A stretch of 64,000 nucleotides of DNA from Prosopocoilus inquinatus (Eukaryota; Arthropoda; Insecta; Coleoptera; Lucanidae): positions 620,001 through 684,000 of the forward strand of contig CM069869.1 of the NCBI GenBank assembly GCA_036172665.1. Reading direction: 5' to 3'. Within the stretch, counting starts at the first letter, position 1. Every line of letters begins with the position of its first letter. The translations under genes and the position numbers were made by a program. This document shows positions 1-11,529 of this stretch, one piece after another. The notes below the pieces were generated by a model. The model had not been told where the DNA came from and ran no database searches. It saw only the letters and a list, made by a program, of their open reading frames with translations.

Positions 1-1412
1 CGTTGCCAGGTAAATTGCTAAAGGAAGAAGCGACATTAGCCTATCGTCGTATAAAATTTGCCCGGCGTAGTTCAGAAAAATATACAAACAAAGTAGGAAA
101 AAGATCTTTATTAAAATTATTATGTCCGCACCGAATATTAAGCCCGCCACGTAAAACGCTAAAAACGGAGTAGTGACCATACACCACCACCTCACTCTCT
201 GAAATAAATTGCATCGATTGTATTTACATAATAAAAAGTTGAAACAAGGCGACTTACTTTGTCTTTCACTATCCTAAATAATAAGCTGCGAGATCGAAGC
301 GTGCTCATGCTTTCTCGTACTTTCTCAGCAACTTTCGGACTAATCCATAGAGAACCCAATTGTGTTTGTAGCATTGACAAAGGTGTATCACCTCTGTGAT
401 TCGGTATATTAAGATTGGCTTGTGACTACAATAATCAAAGATAATTACCGTAATCGTACTTTGCAAAACAGTTTCATAAAAAAAAATTGAAGTATACACA
501 TCTTAAACATGTACAGTCGATAACAATCAATTGTAAATTTTTTCAACAAATTCGGTCCCTTTACTTCCAAGATATAGACCTCTAAAGTCAAGGAATCGGA
601 ACTTTTCATTTCAATGTTTTTTTTTTAATTCTTATTTAAATAGATATTATTGAAACATACCTGTAAAACTAATGTAGATATTGCAGACATATTTCTCGCT
701 AATATTGCCCAATGTAAAGCACTATTGCCTTGTGTCGTATCGGTTAAACTCGAATTTGCACCAAGAGTCAGTAGCAGTCTCGTCGGATCTAAACTAATTA
801 CTTTCCAACATGACCACATTAGCGGAGTCATTCCACTTCTGTCCACCAAATCTGGACTAACCCCCCGTGAGATAAAATACGCCACAAGCGCAGTGTGGCC
901 GAATTGCGCCGCTAGATGGATGCAAGAGCAGCCCTCGGCATCTCGCAACGTCGGATCAGCCCCTGCATTCATTAATATCACGACCGCGTCCAAGTGTCCT
1001 TGCCTGGTGGCCCAGTGTAAAGGTGTTGCGTTTAATTCACCACCAACGGCATCAACTTCAGCACCTTTATCAATGAAAAATCTCATGATGTCTTTTCGAT
1101 TATTAATAGCAGCCCAATGTAAAAGCGTAACCGTTTCGCTGTCCCTCTGGTTCACATTGTATCCGGCATCGATCAGTTCTTTGACTCTCGAGAAAGCTCC
1201 GTACTAAATCATAAGGAGTTTAATTCATTGAGAATGACTCACGCTTTGAATTATCTGTTAATTACCTGCGTTGCTTTGACAATATCAAAACCGCTGTAAT
1301 CGTGTTCTACTGCTGGGACTGCCGGTTCGCGAGAAATCATACTGTGACAGTCTCGGTCGGGTTCGACGCATCCTCCGGCCGAGGCAGCAGCCCCGCACGA
1401 ATTCTGGTACAT
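1..1412 (-). CDS. Hip14: Palmitoyltransferase HIP14/ZDHHC17, 5' part (runs off left edge)
   Basis: Coding exons read on the minus strand: 1412-1266, 1203-661, 425-258 and 198-1 (continuing outside). All junctions are phase 0 with AG/GT sites: donors at 1265, 660 and 257, acceptors before 1203, 425 and 198. The start ATG at 1412-1410 (MYQNSCG...) is preceded by an in-frame stop upstream. Seen: DIVKATQ then YGAFSRVKELIDAG, about five ankyrin repeats (LLHWAAINN, TPLHWATRQGH, CIHLAAQFGH, TPLMWSCWK, ALHWAILARN), a linker SLWISPKVAEKV, then hydrophobic segments (TPFLAFYVAGLIFGADIII; LPLAIYLAT). Order and spacing match HIP14, a Golgi/synaptic S-acyltransferase that palmitoylates CSP and SNAP25. The DHHC cysteine-rich domain would lie left of base 1. 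It is divergent from POLD1. The 49-codon first exon is complete; the protein here covers about 305 residues. Family assignment is very secure. Confidence 0.95.
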
Positions 1413-2749
1413 CCTCGCCTATATTATTATAAAACCTCTTTACGAATCTTGACAGATAACTGACATTTTCATAGGTTAAATACTTCAAACTTGACCTTCC
1501 AGAAATATATACGACTTGTAATTTTTGTGTTGCCAACTTAAAATTTTACGAATGTTGTGGCGCGTAGTAATGTTAGAGTAAAGAAGATTATAGAGGTAAC
1601 ACGTTGGTCCTAGCATATGCATAGCCACTATAAACTTTTAACTTAAAACTTAACTTTTAACGTAAGATTAGTAAGGACCATAGCATCAAAGCCATGTAAA
1701 AGTAAAGAAATACTGGACAATTGTAGTTTCCTGTAATTTATGTTTCTCCAAAATGGTGCTGTTTAAATACGACTTCACAGGTGACATTTAAAGATTTTGA
1801 AAGCCTTCAGATTTGACAAAATCAAAACGTTCGTAAAATCTGTGAGGTACTGGAAAAAGAAAAATTACAGGAAACTTAATTGTCTACTATTGTTTGTTTT
1901 CGACCGCAAGTTAGACTTCTTTTAATTGTTTTAATTTCAATAAATCAGTTGCAAGTCACTTTGTTACACAATGGTCAAGAATAAATCAATTACACCAAAT
2001 ATGGCCGCCAATCAATTGCTTGGAGCCGGACTAGGCGTCGGAGCTTTCCTGAATCAACCTCATGCAACCGTAGAATTGAGTTTAGATTTATAAGGTAGAA
2101 TGGGTAGAATGCAACCCGAGTGTGTAATTCTATCTTTCTCACACACGATCATTGACATATCTTATATCTCGTTCATCCGTTCAATGTAGAGATGGGTTTC
2201 CACCCGGTGCAGTCGTTTGCATCATAAGACATAAAAAAGATGCCTCAAAATGACACCAAATGTGACCAAATATAATATATTTTGTACAGACTAACGCTAG
2301 ACAATTATTTTGTAACGTTAATTTCAAAGACTTACTCATTTCGTTCAGATTTTAAGCCATAAAGCTTTCGCTTAAACTTAAAGATTTACTATTCACCACA
2401 CACTACGAAACATTTTTGAATGCACCCGGTGCATTCGTGTATACCTACACCCTGGTGAATGCCCCCATTTGGGTGCTCTCTTGCACCGGGTTCATTCCCT
2501 GGTCCATCTTTCGTTCAAAGAGGTCTGGTTTACATCGTTTCCGAACAGATTTGTTAGCGATCTGGCCGATGTTTATTCTTCATTTGAGCAATGTTTATAC
2601 ATACAATTTTGAAACGCTTATATAATTGACTTTTGTTTTTAACCGTAGTTTCGCCTAAAGCGAATCAGGAACAATGTTTGAAGCTTTTATTTTTCTTTAA
2701 TCATCTTGTACTTTAATATTTAACATAATTTTTGAAGCCTCGATATAAT
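1413..2749. other. Intergenic DNA between divergent HIP14 and POLD1
   Basis: No coding exon recognised. It should hold the HIP14 promoter/5'UTR just right of 1412. A near-perfect short palindrome (GAATGCACC/C/GGTGCATTC) lies at about 2418-2436, and related ACCCGGTGCA motifs recur at about 2209 and 2490, suggesting a decayed repeat. Confidence 0.5.
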
Positions 2750-3230
2750 GGGCGTGTTTTTTTAATGCACCAATTCCTCGAGGCCAATGTGTTCGAACAA
2801 GCGCTCAGATAGCTCGAGAACTTGCTCGATTCTATAATTAAAAAACGCTTAAGAAAACGATAAAGTGTTCACTGTATATGTACATAACCTAAAATATTGA
2901 AGCAAGGCTGTTTATTTTCATTAGTGTTACACAGGGAGTCTATTAGTGAATCTACACCTATGTAGCCGTTTGCATGCTCGAACAGTCGTTCGCACAATTT
3001 AAAAATATACACACCACGCTGCTTTTGTTGACGTTGTTAGGTTATGTTCACTGTTCTACTTTGCTGCACTACTTCGGTACTCGGTGCGTTATAGCGGAGC
3101 TTGAACGCTTAGCTCGAATCAGTTTGTGGACTTTTCGAACGCTACTTTCGTTGCTCGAATATAATTAAAAACCGCTCTTTTGTCTGCTCGAACACTCGAA
3201 CAGCTTTTCGAGTAATTAAAAAACACGCCC
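2750..3230. mobile_element. MITE-like element with 16-bp terminal inverted repeats
   Basis: The left end (2750-2766, GGGCGTGTTTTTTTAAT) and the right end (3215-3230, ATTAAAAAACACGCCC) are inverted copies differing by one T in the run. Both arms continue into clusters of TTCGA/CTCGAG motifs, and internal copies of ATTAAAAA(A/C)CGC occur at about 2838 and 3163. No transposase frame. Flanks (ataat / aataa) suggest a short AT-rich target duplication. Superfamily not assigned. It sits in the HIP14-POLD1 intergenic region. Confidence 0.7.
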
Positions 3231-3282
3231 AATAACTTTAAAAATGAAAATGGTGGTTTTCAGTTGGTAATTGGTGACTTCT

Positions 3283-3427
3283 TGGGTCTGTTCGTTTGTT
3301 GCACTAGTGTACATTCAGACTATTTGTGTCTTGTTCTAACCTCATACATTAATACGAGATGAAAATAGTTTGACTGCGAACCAGGCTGCGAACTAGTGCA
3401 ACAAACGTGTGACAAACGAACAGACCT
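3283..3427. repeat. Imperfect foldback upstream of POLD1
   Basis: GGTCTGTTCGTTTGT...GCACTAGT near 3283-3308 recurs inverted at 3388-3427 (ACTAGTGCAACAAACG ... ACAAACGAACAGACC) with an inserted stretch in the right arm. It lies about 200 bp upstream of the POLD1 start codon, so it could overlap promoter or 5'UTR. No coding content. Confidence 0.55.
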
Positions 3428-3623
3428 CTTGTCAGCCAAGACAACTTAAATTTTCATCGTCTGGTAACATTGTGTTGGTGTCACTGGTGTGATACTGAAG
3501 TGTGATGTGACATTGGCAGTAGTGGCATTTCTGTTTGATAAATTTATTTAAGCGGGAAACGTGTGCGTTAAAAGGAACAAACAGCTTTAACTTGTTAGTT
3601 GAATTATTAAAAAGTTATTGAAA

Positions 3624-6600
3624 ATGCAGAGCCCGTCAAAGAAAGCGAGGTGAGCCCTAATTAAGTGATTTCTAAACAAACTAACCACAAAGTTGCACCA
3701 ATTTTAGGACGAAAGATATTTGTCGGCCACCCATTGGAAGTTTAGATGAAAAGAACGATGCATTCATTTTCCAACAAATTGAAATGGATCACTATATTGG
3801 ACTGCCATATCCAAACATGCCTGGGGCAACTCAGGGGTCCGTACCCATCATGCGTATGTTCGGTGTAAACCAGGCCGGCAACAGTGTTTGTTGCCATGTG
3901 CATGGTTTTCACCCTTATATGTACGTGTCGCTACCAGATAGTTTTCAGCAGTCGGACATTCAACCATTTAAGGTGAAGATTTTATTTGCTGTTATTAGGA
4001 AATTTTGATTTATTGTTTTCTGTAGGACAAGTTGAACGAAGCACTTCTTGCCGACATGCATTTAGGTAAAAGCAATATTTCTGAAGCTGTCCTCTTTGTC
4101 AACATTGTTTTTGGGAAGTCCTTGTGCGATTACACCGGAGATGAAGATAGGAAGTTTGCAAAAATTGTATTCGCTTTGCCGAAGATGGTGGCCGCTTGTA
4201 AAAGGATACTAAAAGCAAATCCAGGGCTTTTTGCGGTTACAAAATTTTATGACTTCAGCATTTTTGAGGCAAATGTAGATATTGAGACCCGGTAAGTTAT
4301 ATTAAATAAACTTAAAAAGTATTCTGAAGAAATAAAAATAGAAAATTGCAGACTCAGAAGTTGTTATGTTTTATTTAATAACTTCTTGGAAGTAGAGATA
4401 TTTCTGATATTGCTTGAAGAAAAATAAGTTTCAAATATAAAATTATTAACAGATAAAACAGCGACATCTTACGATCGCTTTTTGACCTGACATTGCAGCA
4501 GGATAGATAAATTGAAGCGGATTTGCTCCTAATAAGTCCCCCATGCAAGGCGGCCATGCTTGCTGTCAAAAACTTTCATTATGCTTTGACAGCAAGCATG
4601 GCCGCCTTGCATGGGGGACTTATTAGGAGCAAATCCGCTTCAATTTGTTTATCCTACTCCAATGTCAGGTCAAAAAGCGATCGCAAGATGTCGCTGTTTT
4701 ATCTGTTCATCACTCTTACATCGCAATTGCGATAAATTGGGCAAGTCGTTTTTGTTTGCAGTGGGAATGTTGAGCTACGTCTCTGCTGACGAAGTCCCAA
4801 GCAGGGCTGAAACAGCTGTACAGAGGCCGCTCGAGGTTTTCACTGCAATCAAAAACGATTTGCAACAAAATTATTAAATTTTTATAAAATTATTACTTAA
4901 CAACTGTTGGTGTATTACATTAATTCTGGATAATAATTAAATCAAATGTCTGGCAATATGATTGGCTCCATCTGCTCAAAGTACGATGAAGGAAATTTAC
5001 AAATTTCTTCGTTTGCTAGTTTTATGGTCGATACAAAGATTTTGGGTTGTTGTTGGATCGAATTGTCAGCGGGAAAATGGTTCAGAAGAACCGCAAGTTC
5101 GGCATTCAGAATCACTTCGAGGTGTCAAATTGAGGTCGATGTTTCATTCGTTGACTTTACGGCACATGCACCAGATGGAAAATGGGCAAAAGTAGCTCAG
5201 TACAGAATACACAGTTTCGATATTGAATGCGCCGGGCGAAAAGGTAAGACATCCATTCAGATTGAAGCAAACGAAAACCTGCTTTTTTCAAGGCATATTT
5301 CCGGAGCCGCAGATAGATCCTGTCATTCAAATAGCTAACGTGGTGATGCTCCACGGTGCTGAAGAAACACTGACGAGGAACATCTTCACGCTTGATACTT
5401 GTGCATCAATAGGGCACGCTGAGGTACTTCTCGTACTTATTTTATCGCTTAAATGAGCATTGTTTATTAAAGGTTCGCAGTTTTCAAACTGAGGAAGAAA
5501 TGTTAGAAGCGTGGGGCCAATTTGTACGCGATTTAGACCCCGATATATTTACCGGTTACAACATAAACAATTTCGATTTGCCGTATCTGCTTGACAGAGC
5601 AAAACACCTCAGGCTAAAAAAATTCTCGTATCTTGGCAGGATTCTGGATACTCAGTAAGAAATTACACAATTTTAATTGATTTATGAAACCGGGGCTTTC
5701 TGCTTAAAGGTCTGTCGTGAAGGAAGTGAAATTGCAGACCAAAATAGGCAGGCGCACTTTCAACACGATTAACTTCGAGGGACGAGTTCCCTACGATATG
5801 CTGGTTGTGATGAAACGTGATTTCAAATTGCGTTCTTATACTTTAAACAATGTATCGAATGAAATCTTGGGGGAACAAAAAGAAGACGTACATTACAGTA
5901 TTATTACAGATTTACAAAACGGTGATGATCAAACGAGGCGTAGGTAAAATTATTCAAATAATTACACGCATTTTACATCTGATAGGTGAAAATTTAAATT
6001 CTTAGATTGGCGGTTTATTGCTTGAAAGATGCTGATTTGCCTTTACGTATTCTGAATCACGTGAAGAGTTTCATTAACGACATAGAAATGGCTCGTGTAA
6101 CCGGCGTGCCCATTACGAGTTTGTTAACAAAGGGAGAACAAGTTAAGGTTATTGCTCAGCTCTTGAGACATGTAGGGGATTGCAAATAGAAATGGGGGGT
6201 TTGGTTATACTTCAAGTTTCACATTTCAGGCACGTGAGGCTGGATATTTTATGCCAACGCACGAGTACGCCCCAACCACAGACCAGTTTGAAGGGGCTAC
6301 AGTTATAGAACCGAAACGCGGGTATTATAAGGATCCTATAGCAACTCTTGACTTTAGTTCATTGTATCCCAGTATAATGATAGCACATAATTTGTGCTAT
6401 ACCACGCTCTTGAGGCAGAACATGAAAGATAAGTTAGGGTAAGTTAATATTTTAGTCAGTCATTTAAGGAAATTGTGAATTTTTTTTATCATGTTTCTAA
6501 TAAAATATAATATTCTCGTTTTAATACAAAAGTCAACGAAATTTATTGAATTTGAATGCAAATTTGGTTTCTGATATTAGAAAAAAATATAAAAAATTGT

Positions 6601-9600
6601 TTTGTATATATAAAAAAAAATAGTTGAACTGCTTCATTTAAGAGATCTAAGCGATTGAAGAAAGGTGGACCTATGACATTTTTAACAAAGGAAATTACTC
6701 TTGGGGTCTTCAATATAGGCAACCATACAAACTACTCTGTGTTGCATGTTGTGTTAGTTAGGTTGCCTATACAACAGACTTGATAAAAATCATGATTTTT
6801 TTTAAAACATAAAAAAATCACGATTTTTTCTTAAATATTACGATTTGTTGGTTTCTATTGTTTTCTTACATAGAAAACTGATATTAACGACAAAACCATT
6901 TTACACCGACCAATTTTTGCAAGAAAAAACTCTTTTCAGTTTTTGTCTTCGTAGGGCGGAAAAATGAGCTTTTTTGGGAAACCTCGTTTATTCAAATGTT
7001 TACTTTTATCTCGTTTTATGCGTTCCTGTTAAGACATCCATCAAACCAAGTTTTTTAATTTATCTATTATCAAGTTGTTTTGTTCAAAGTTCAGTATTTT
7101 TTAATTTTGAGAATAAATAATTTTTTTCGTTTCCTCTGAAGTTTTTAAAAAACAATATTTCATGTTTTTCTATTCGATATTTCTATCTTCAGTCCTCCCC
7201 CTCTCTTCCCCTCTTATTAATAACTCGTACCAATGACGATATGATTTAAATCATGATTTAAATTAAAAAAATCTGTTGATTTAAATTGTTATTTAAACCA
7301 TGATGTAAATCAACTGGTTTAAATCGTCGCACACCTGCTATACAAAGTCTTGTTCTCTAAAGAATCTAATTTATTATTTTTTAAACGAACAGGCTTGTTA
7401 TTAATATTAATTGCTTATAATTCTTAAAGGTTCTCTCTATAATACAGATGATAATAAAATAATAATAATAATAAATTACCCGTTTTTATACGTCGATTGC
7501 GGCTGCTCTGAAATTCGGAAAATATTGTTTAAATATATAAAATCTAGGGAAGTTAGGAATACCGAAAGTTTTCTGTTGAAAAGTCAGGGAAAACCTGGAA
7601 AAATCAGGAAATATTTTGCTGAAAACAAAGTGGGAGCTCTGCCGGAGCCTTAAATGTAGGCAACCACGTAAACGGGTGTGTTCGTGCGGTTGCCTATATT
7701 AAGGCTATTTTTTTTTGAAAAGATTAGAAATTAATTGTTTATAATTTTTAAAGGGAATTCAATATTTTTCACCGTTACTACTCGTGAAAATTAAAGTAAT
7801 AATAAATTACTAGTTTTCGTACGCCTATTATTTCTGCTTACTTTGAAATCAGAAAAAAATGGAAAGTCGTTTAAACTGTAAAACGTAGGAAGATCAGCTT
7901 TTTCACGAAAAGTCAAGCAATATTTTAATGAAATAGAGTGACTATCCTGTATTCAAACCTAAAAAAAAATTCTTAAAATCAGCTACTGAATATAATAAGG
8001 CCCAAACTAAACCTTGATACTTTTTTAATCTAGAAACACATAAAATATCTTGCTCATAACTGGTTATTTTTTAATTTTTATTTATTATCCCTCCACGTGT
8101 TTGCTTTGCAGTTTAACCCCAGATAAAATCACTACAACGCCACTGCAGCACATGTTTGTAAAGAGCACAGTAAGACGAGGATTACTACCCCAGATTTTAG
8201 AGCAGCTTCTGGCCGCACGTAAACGCACCAAGGCGTTACTGAAAGATGAAAAAGACCCCGTCATCCGATCAGTACTGGATGGTCGTCAACTTGCGCTGAA
8301 AATCTCAGCGAACTCTGTGTACGGTTTTACAGGAGCGCAAGTGGGGAAATTACCCTGCCTAGAAATATCTGGGGTATCTATCTATTCGGTAAATACCAAT
8401 AAAATAAGAGTATGATCGTTTTTGTTGCATAGAGCGTGACAAGTTATGGTCGGTCAATGATAGAGCAGACCCGTCAAGAAGTGCTGCAACAGTACTGCAT
8501 AGCGAACGGATATGAAAACGATGCGGATGTAATTTACGGAGACACAGATTCGGTGATGGTTCACTTCAAAGTGAAAAACTTGGAGCGGTGTATGGAGCTA
8601 GGCAGAGAAGCGGCCGAATACATCAGTACGAAGTTCATCAAACCTATTAAGTTAGAATTTGAGAAAGTAAGCCTCGTAATAAATATGAAGGAAAAACTCA
8701 CAATATACTCAAACTTGCAGGTTTATTGCCCTTATTTGTTAATTAATAAAAAGCGTTATGCAGGATTGTATTTTACCAGACCGGATAAGTATGACAAAAT
8801 GGATTGTAAAGGAATTGAAACCGTGCGACGTGATAATTGCACTTTGGTTGTGGATGTCATCAGCACTTGTTTACAGAAATTACTAATTCACAAGTGAGTC
8901 GCTCTCGAATTATAATTATTATTTGCATTTGTTTACTTTAAATTTGTAGGAACCCTGAAGACGCTGTCGCTTACACAAAACAGGTTATTTCCGATCTCCT
9001 CCAGAACAACATAGATATTTCGCAGCTGGTGATCACGAAAGAACTAACGAAGGAAGACTACGCTGCGAAGCAAGCGCACGTGGAATTGGCTAAGAAAATG
9101 AAAAAGCGCGATCCAGGAAACGCACCGAAACTGGGCGATCGAATTCCATACGTGATTACAACTGGGGTCAAGGGTAAACCGGCTTTTGAAAAAGCGGAGG
9201 TAAAAGCTTTTATTCTAGTTATTGAAATCTTATCACTTAACTATTTGCAGGATCCTATTTACGTTTTGGAAAATAACATACCGATTGATGCTACATACTA
9301 TCTGGAAAATCAACTTTCAAAACCTTTGCTAAGAATATTTGAACCGATTTTAGGGTCAAATGCTGAATCAATTTTGTTACGTAAGTAATCAATGAGTGTG
9401 TAAATAATTTAATAAATGTTTGTTTTTGTGAAAAGGGGGTGAACACACTAGAAAAAAGACTGTAGTCACATCAAAGGTTAGCGCTTTGTCATCTTTCACT
9501 CAGAAAAAAGAAACTTGTCTTGGTTGTCGTTCTGTGTTGAGCTCTGAAGATCAGCAGGAAGCTGTTTGCAAATTCTGTAAACCCAAAGAATCTATGTTAT

Positions 9601-9815
9601 ATCAGCAAGAGCTGTGCCATCACCGTCACCTCGAAGATCGCTTCGCCGCCTTGTTTACGGAATGCCAGCGTTGTCAAGGTTCTCTACACGAAGAGGTGTT
9701 ATGTACGAGCAGAGACTGCCCCATCTTTTACATTCGCAAGAAAGTTCAAATGGAATTGACAACCAGCAAGACCCGGATCGACAGATTCGGAGAGCTTTTA
9801 GAAGAAGAGGACTGA
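3624..9815 (+). CDS. PolD1: DNA polymerase delta catalytic subunit, complete 15-exon gene
   Basis: Exons: 3624-3649, 3708-3972, 4026-4291, 5020-5243, 5293-5423, 5473-5654, 5710-5943, 6006-6171, 6230-6438, 8112-8373, 8433-8666, 8721-8893, 8950-9199, 9251-9380, 9436-9815. All have GT/AG borders and the phases sum to 3,132 nt (1,043 aa plus TGA), close to the about 1,100 aa of the family. B-family replicative polymerase for lagging-strand synthesis, nuclear, works with PCNA. Visible motifs: exonuclease I FDIEC (about residue 253), exonuclease [14 protein letters not shown], polymerase motif A DFSSLYPS (D about 539), motif [10 protein letters not shown], motif C YGDTDS (D about 692 and 694), and two C-terminal Cys clusters, CLGC...CKFC (zinc) and CQRC...CTSRDC (the 4Fe-4S site in the family). 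Start MQSPSKKAR sits in the tiny first exon. No missing catalytic residue seen. Introns 3 and 9 carry repeats. Confidence 0.97.
4448..4707. repeat. Large foldback element in POLD1 intron 3
   Basis: Two nearly identical 123-nt arms in inverted orientation (4448-4570 and 4585-4707) are separated by a 14-nt loop. Arms start AACAGATAAAACAGCGACATC and end at GCTGTCAAA. No transposase. A diverged relative of the arm tip (AGCGACATC..ACGAT.GCTTTTTGACC) occurs near 31357-31393, so this is a dispersed family. The transcript would form a very long hairpin. Arm identity suggests recent insertion or gene conversion. Confidence 0.85.
6439..8111 (+). repeat. POLD1 intron 9, filled with a dispersed repeat family
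   Basis: A 1.67-kb intron, the largest in the gene, without coding signal. It holds inverted ATAGGCAACC/GGTTGCCTAT pairs (about 6715 and 6765; about 7655 and 7690) and blocks (GAACAGGC..TTATTA, TTAATTG.TTATAATT, GTCAGG.AAAACCTGG) that recur inside the ABTB2-like gene at about 21280-21600, 31880-32070 and 33480-33640, partly on the opposite strand. An AAATCATGATTTAAATT-type palindromic tract lies at about 7240-7325. Boundaries of single copies are unclear. Confidence 0.5.
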
Positions 9816-9845
9816 CACTTTCTACGTAATTGTTCGTTTTATTAA

Positions 9846-9851
9846 AATAAA
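9846..9851 (+). terminator. POLD1 poly(A) signal AATAAA
   Basis: AATAAA 31 bp after the POLD1 stop codon gives a very short 3'UTR. The opposing ARL1 signal lies at 9879-9884, so the two convergent transcripts probably overlap at their ends. Confidence 0.7.
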
Positions 9852-9878
9852 GAAAAAAGGTTGCATGTAATATCTACA

Positions 9879-9884
9879 TTTATT
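9879..9884 (-). terminator. ARL1 poly(A) signal AATAAA (minus strand)
   Basis: TTTATT on the plus strand reads AATAAA on the minus strand, about 530 nt downstream of the ARL1 stop. No better signal was noticed between. Cleavage just left of it would overlap the POLD1 3' end. Confidence 0.55.
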
Positions 9885-10412
9885 CAAAATGTACAGTACA
9901 AAATCTATTGGAAATTTTACCCTTCAGTTGGTTGGTTTCTTTTTTTTAAATTTTGTTTAGTATTCGCTAGGAATTAATAATAGTTACGAATCACTGAATA
10001 AAGAGAACTGCCAAATTAGTTTCTTAAAACGATAATATGGAATGATAACAACACAAATATACGAAATAAATATTTAACAATACTTCTTTGCTAATAATAA
10101 CTTCTTCAGATGTACACATACAGAAAATTTCCAATGGGTGAAGACGTCTACTTCGATGGTAAACGTTGTAAACACAAACTGCAAATTGTCCTTGAGAGTC
10201 AAAATTAAGCAAACGGTTTTTTCTCTCGGCCATACAGAACTTTAACTTCGCCGTAAGCTGAGTACCTACATTTTTAAATTAAGATTGAAAATGCCCGTCG
10301 TTATTATTATTTTCAAATTTCGAACGAATAAAACATGTGAATTTTGAAGGTTAAGTATAAATATACAAATCCGTGTAAAAACAGACTAGAAGTGAATTCA
10401 TGGAAGAAAGTG

Positions 10413-11119
<707 letters not shown>

Positions 11120-11529
11120 CGTTTTATTTATGGTATGTTTATTTCCTACGTAAAAGCTAACTATTTTATGTTAGAATTTCGATGTTTAACTTTTCATGTT
11201 TTCGGAATATTTAATTCCTACATACAACTTTCTTGCTGCCTGACGTGTACAGATAACAACTGTCAATAATCAGGCTTGCCAATATAGAAACGGTGCGCGT
11301 CACGATGACATGTAATCAGCATGTAAATAACTACAATTTGGGCTTATAATTTGCACTTAAATGCAAATAATACCAATTTTTCTTTGTTAGATTGAATGAT
11401 AATATTTTAGCCTCTTAACTACTGTTTTAGAAATTGAATTTTTGCGTTTCGTGCAGGTTCGCCAATCGTGTAAGATGTGTTGCCTATCTGGATAAATTTG
11501 TGAGCATCTTTGCACGTCTTTGGCACCAC
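11120..11529. other. Region upstream of ARL1
   Basis: Probably contains the ARL1 promoter and 5'UTR immediately right of 11119. No other gene signal seen. Confidence 0.4.

Noticed and set aside
650..1207. 185-codon open frame on the plus strand
   Set aside because: Exact antisense shadow of the HIP14 ankyrin exon.
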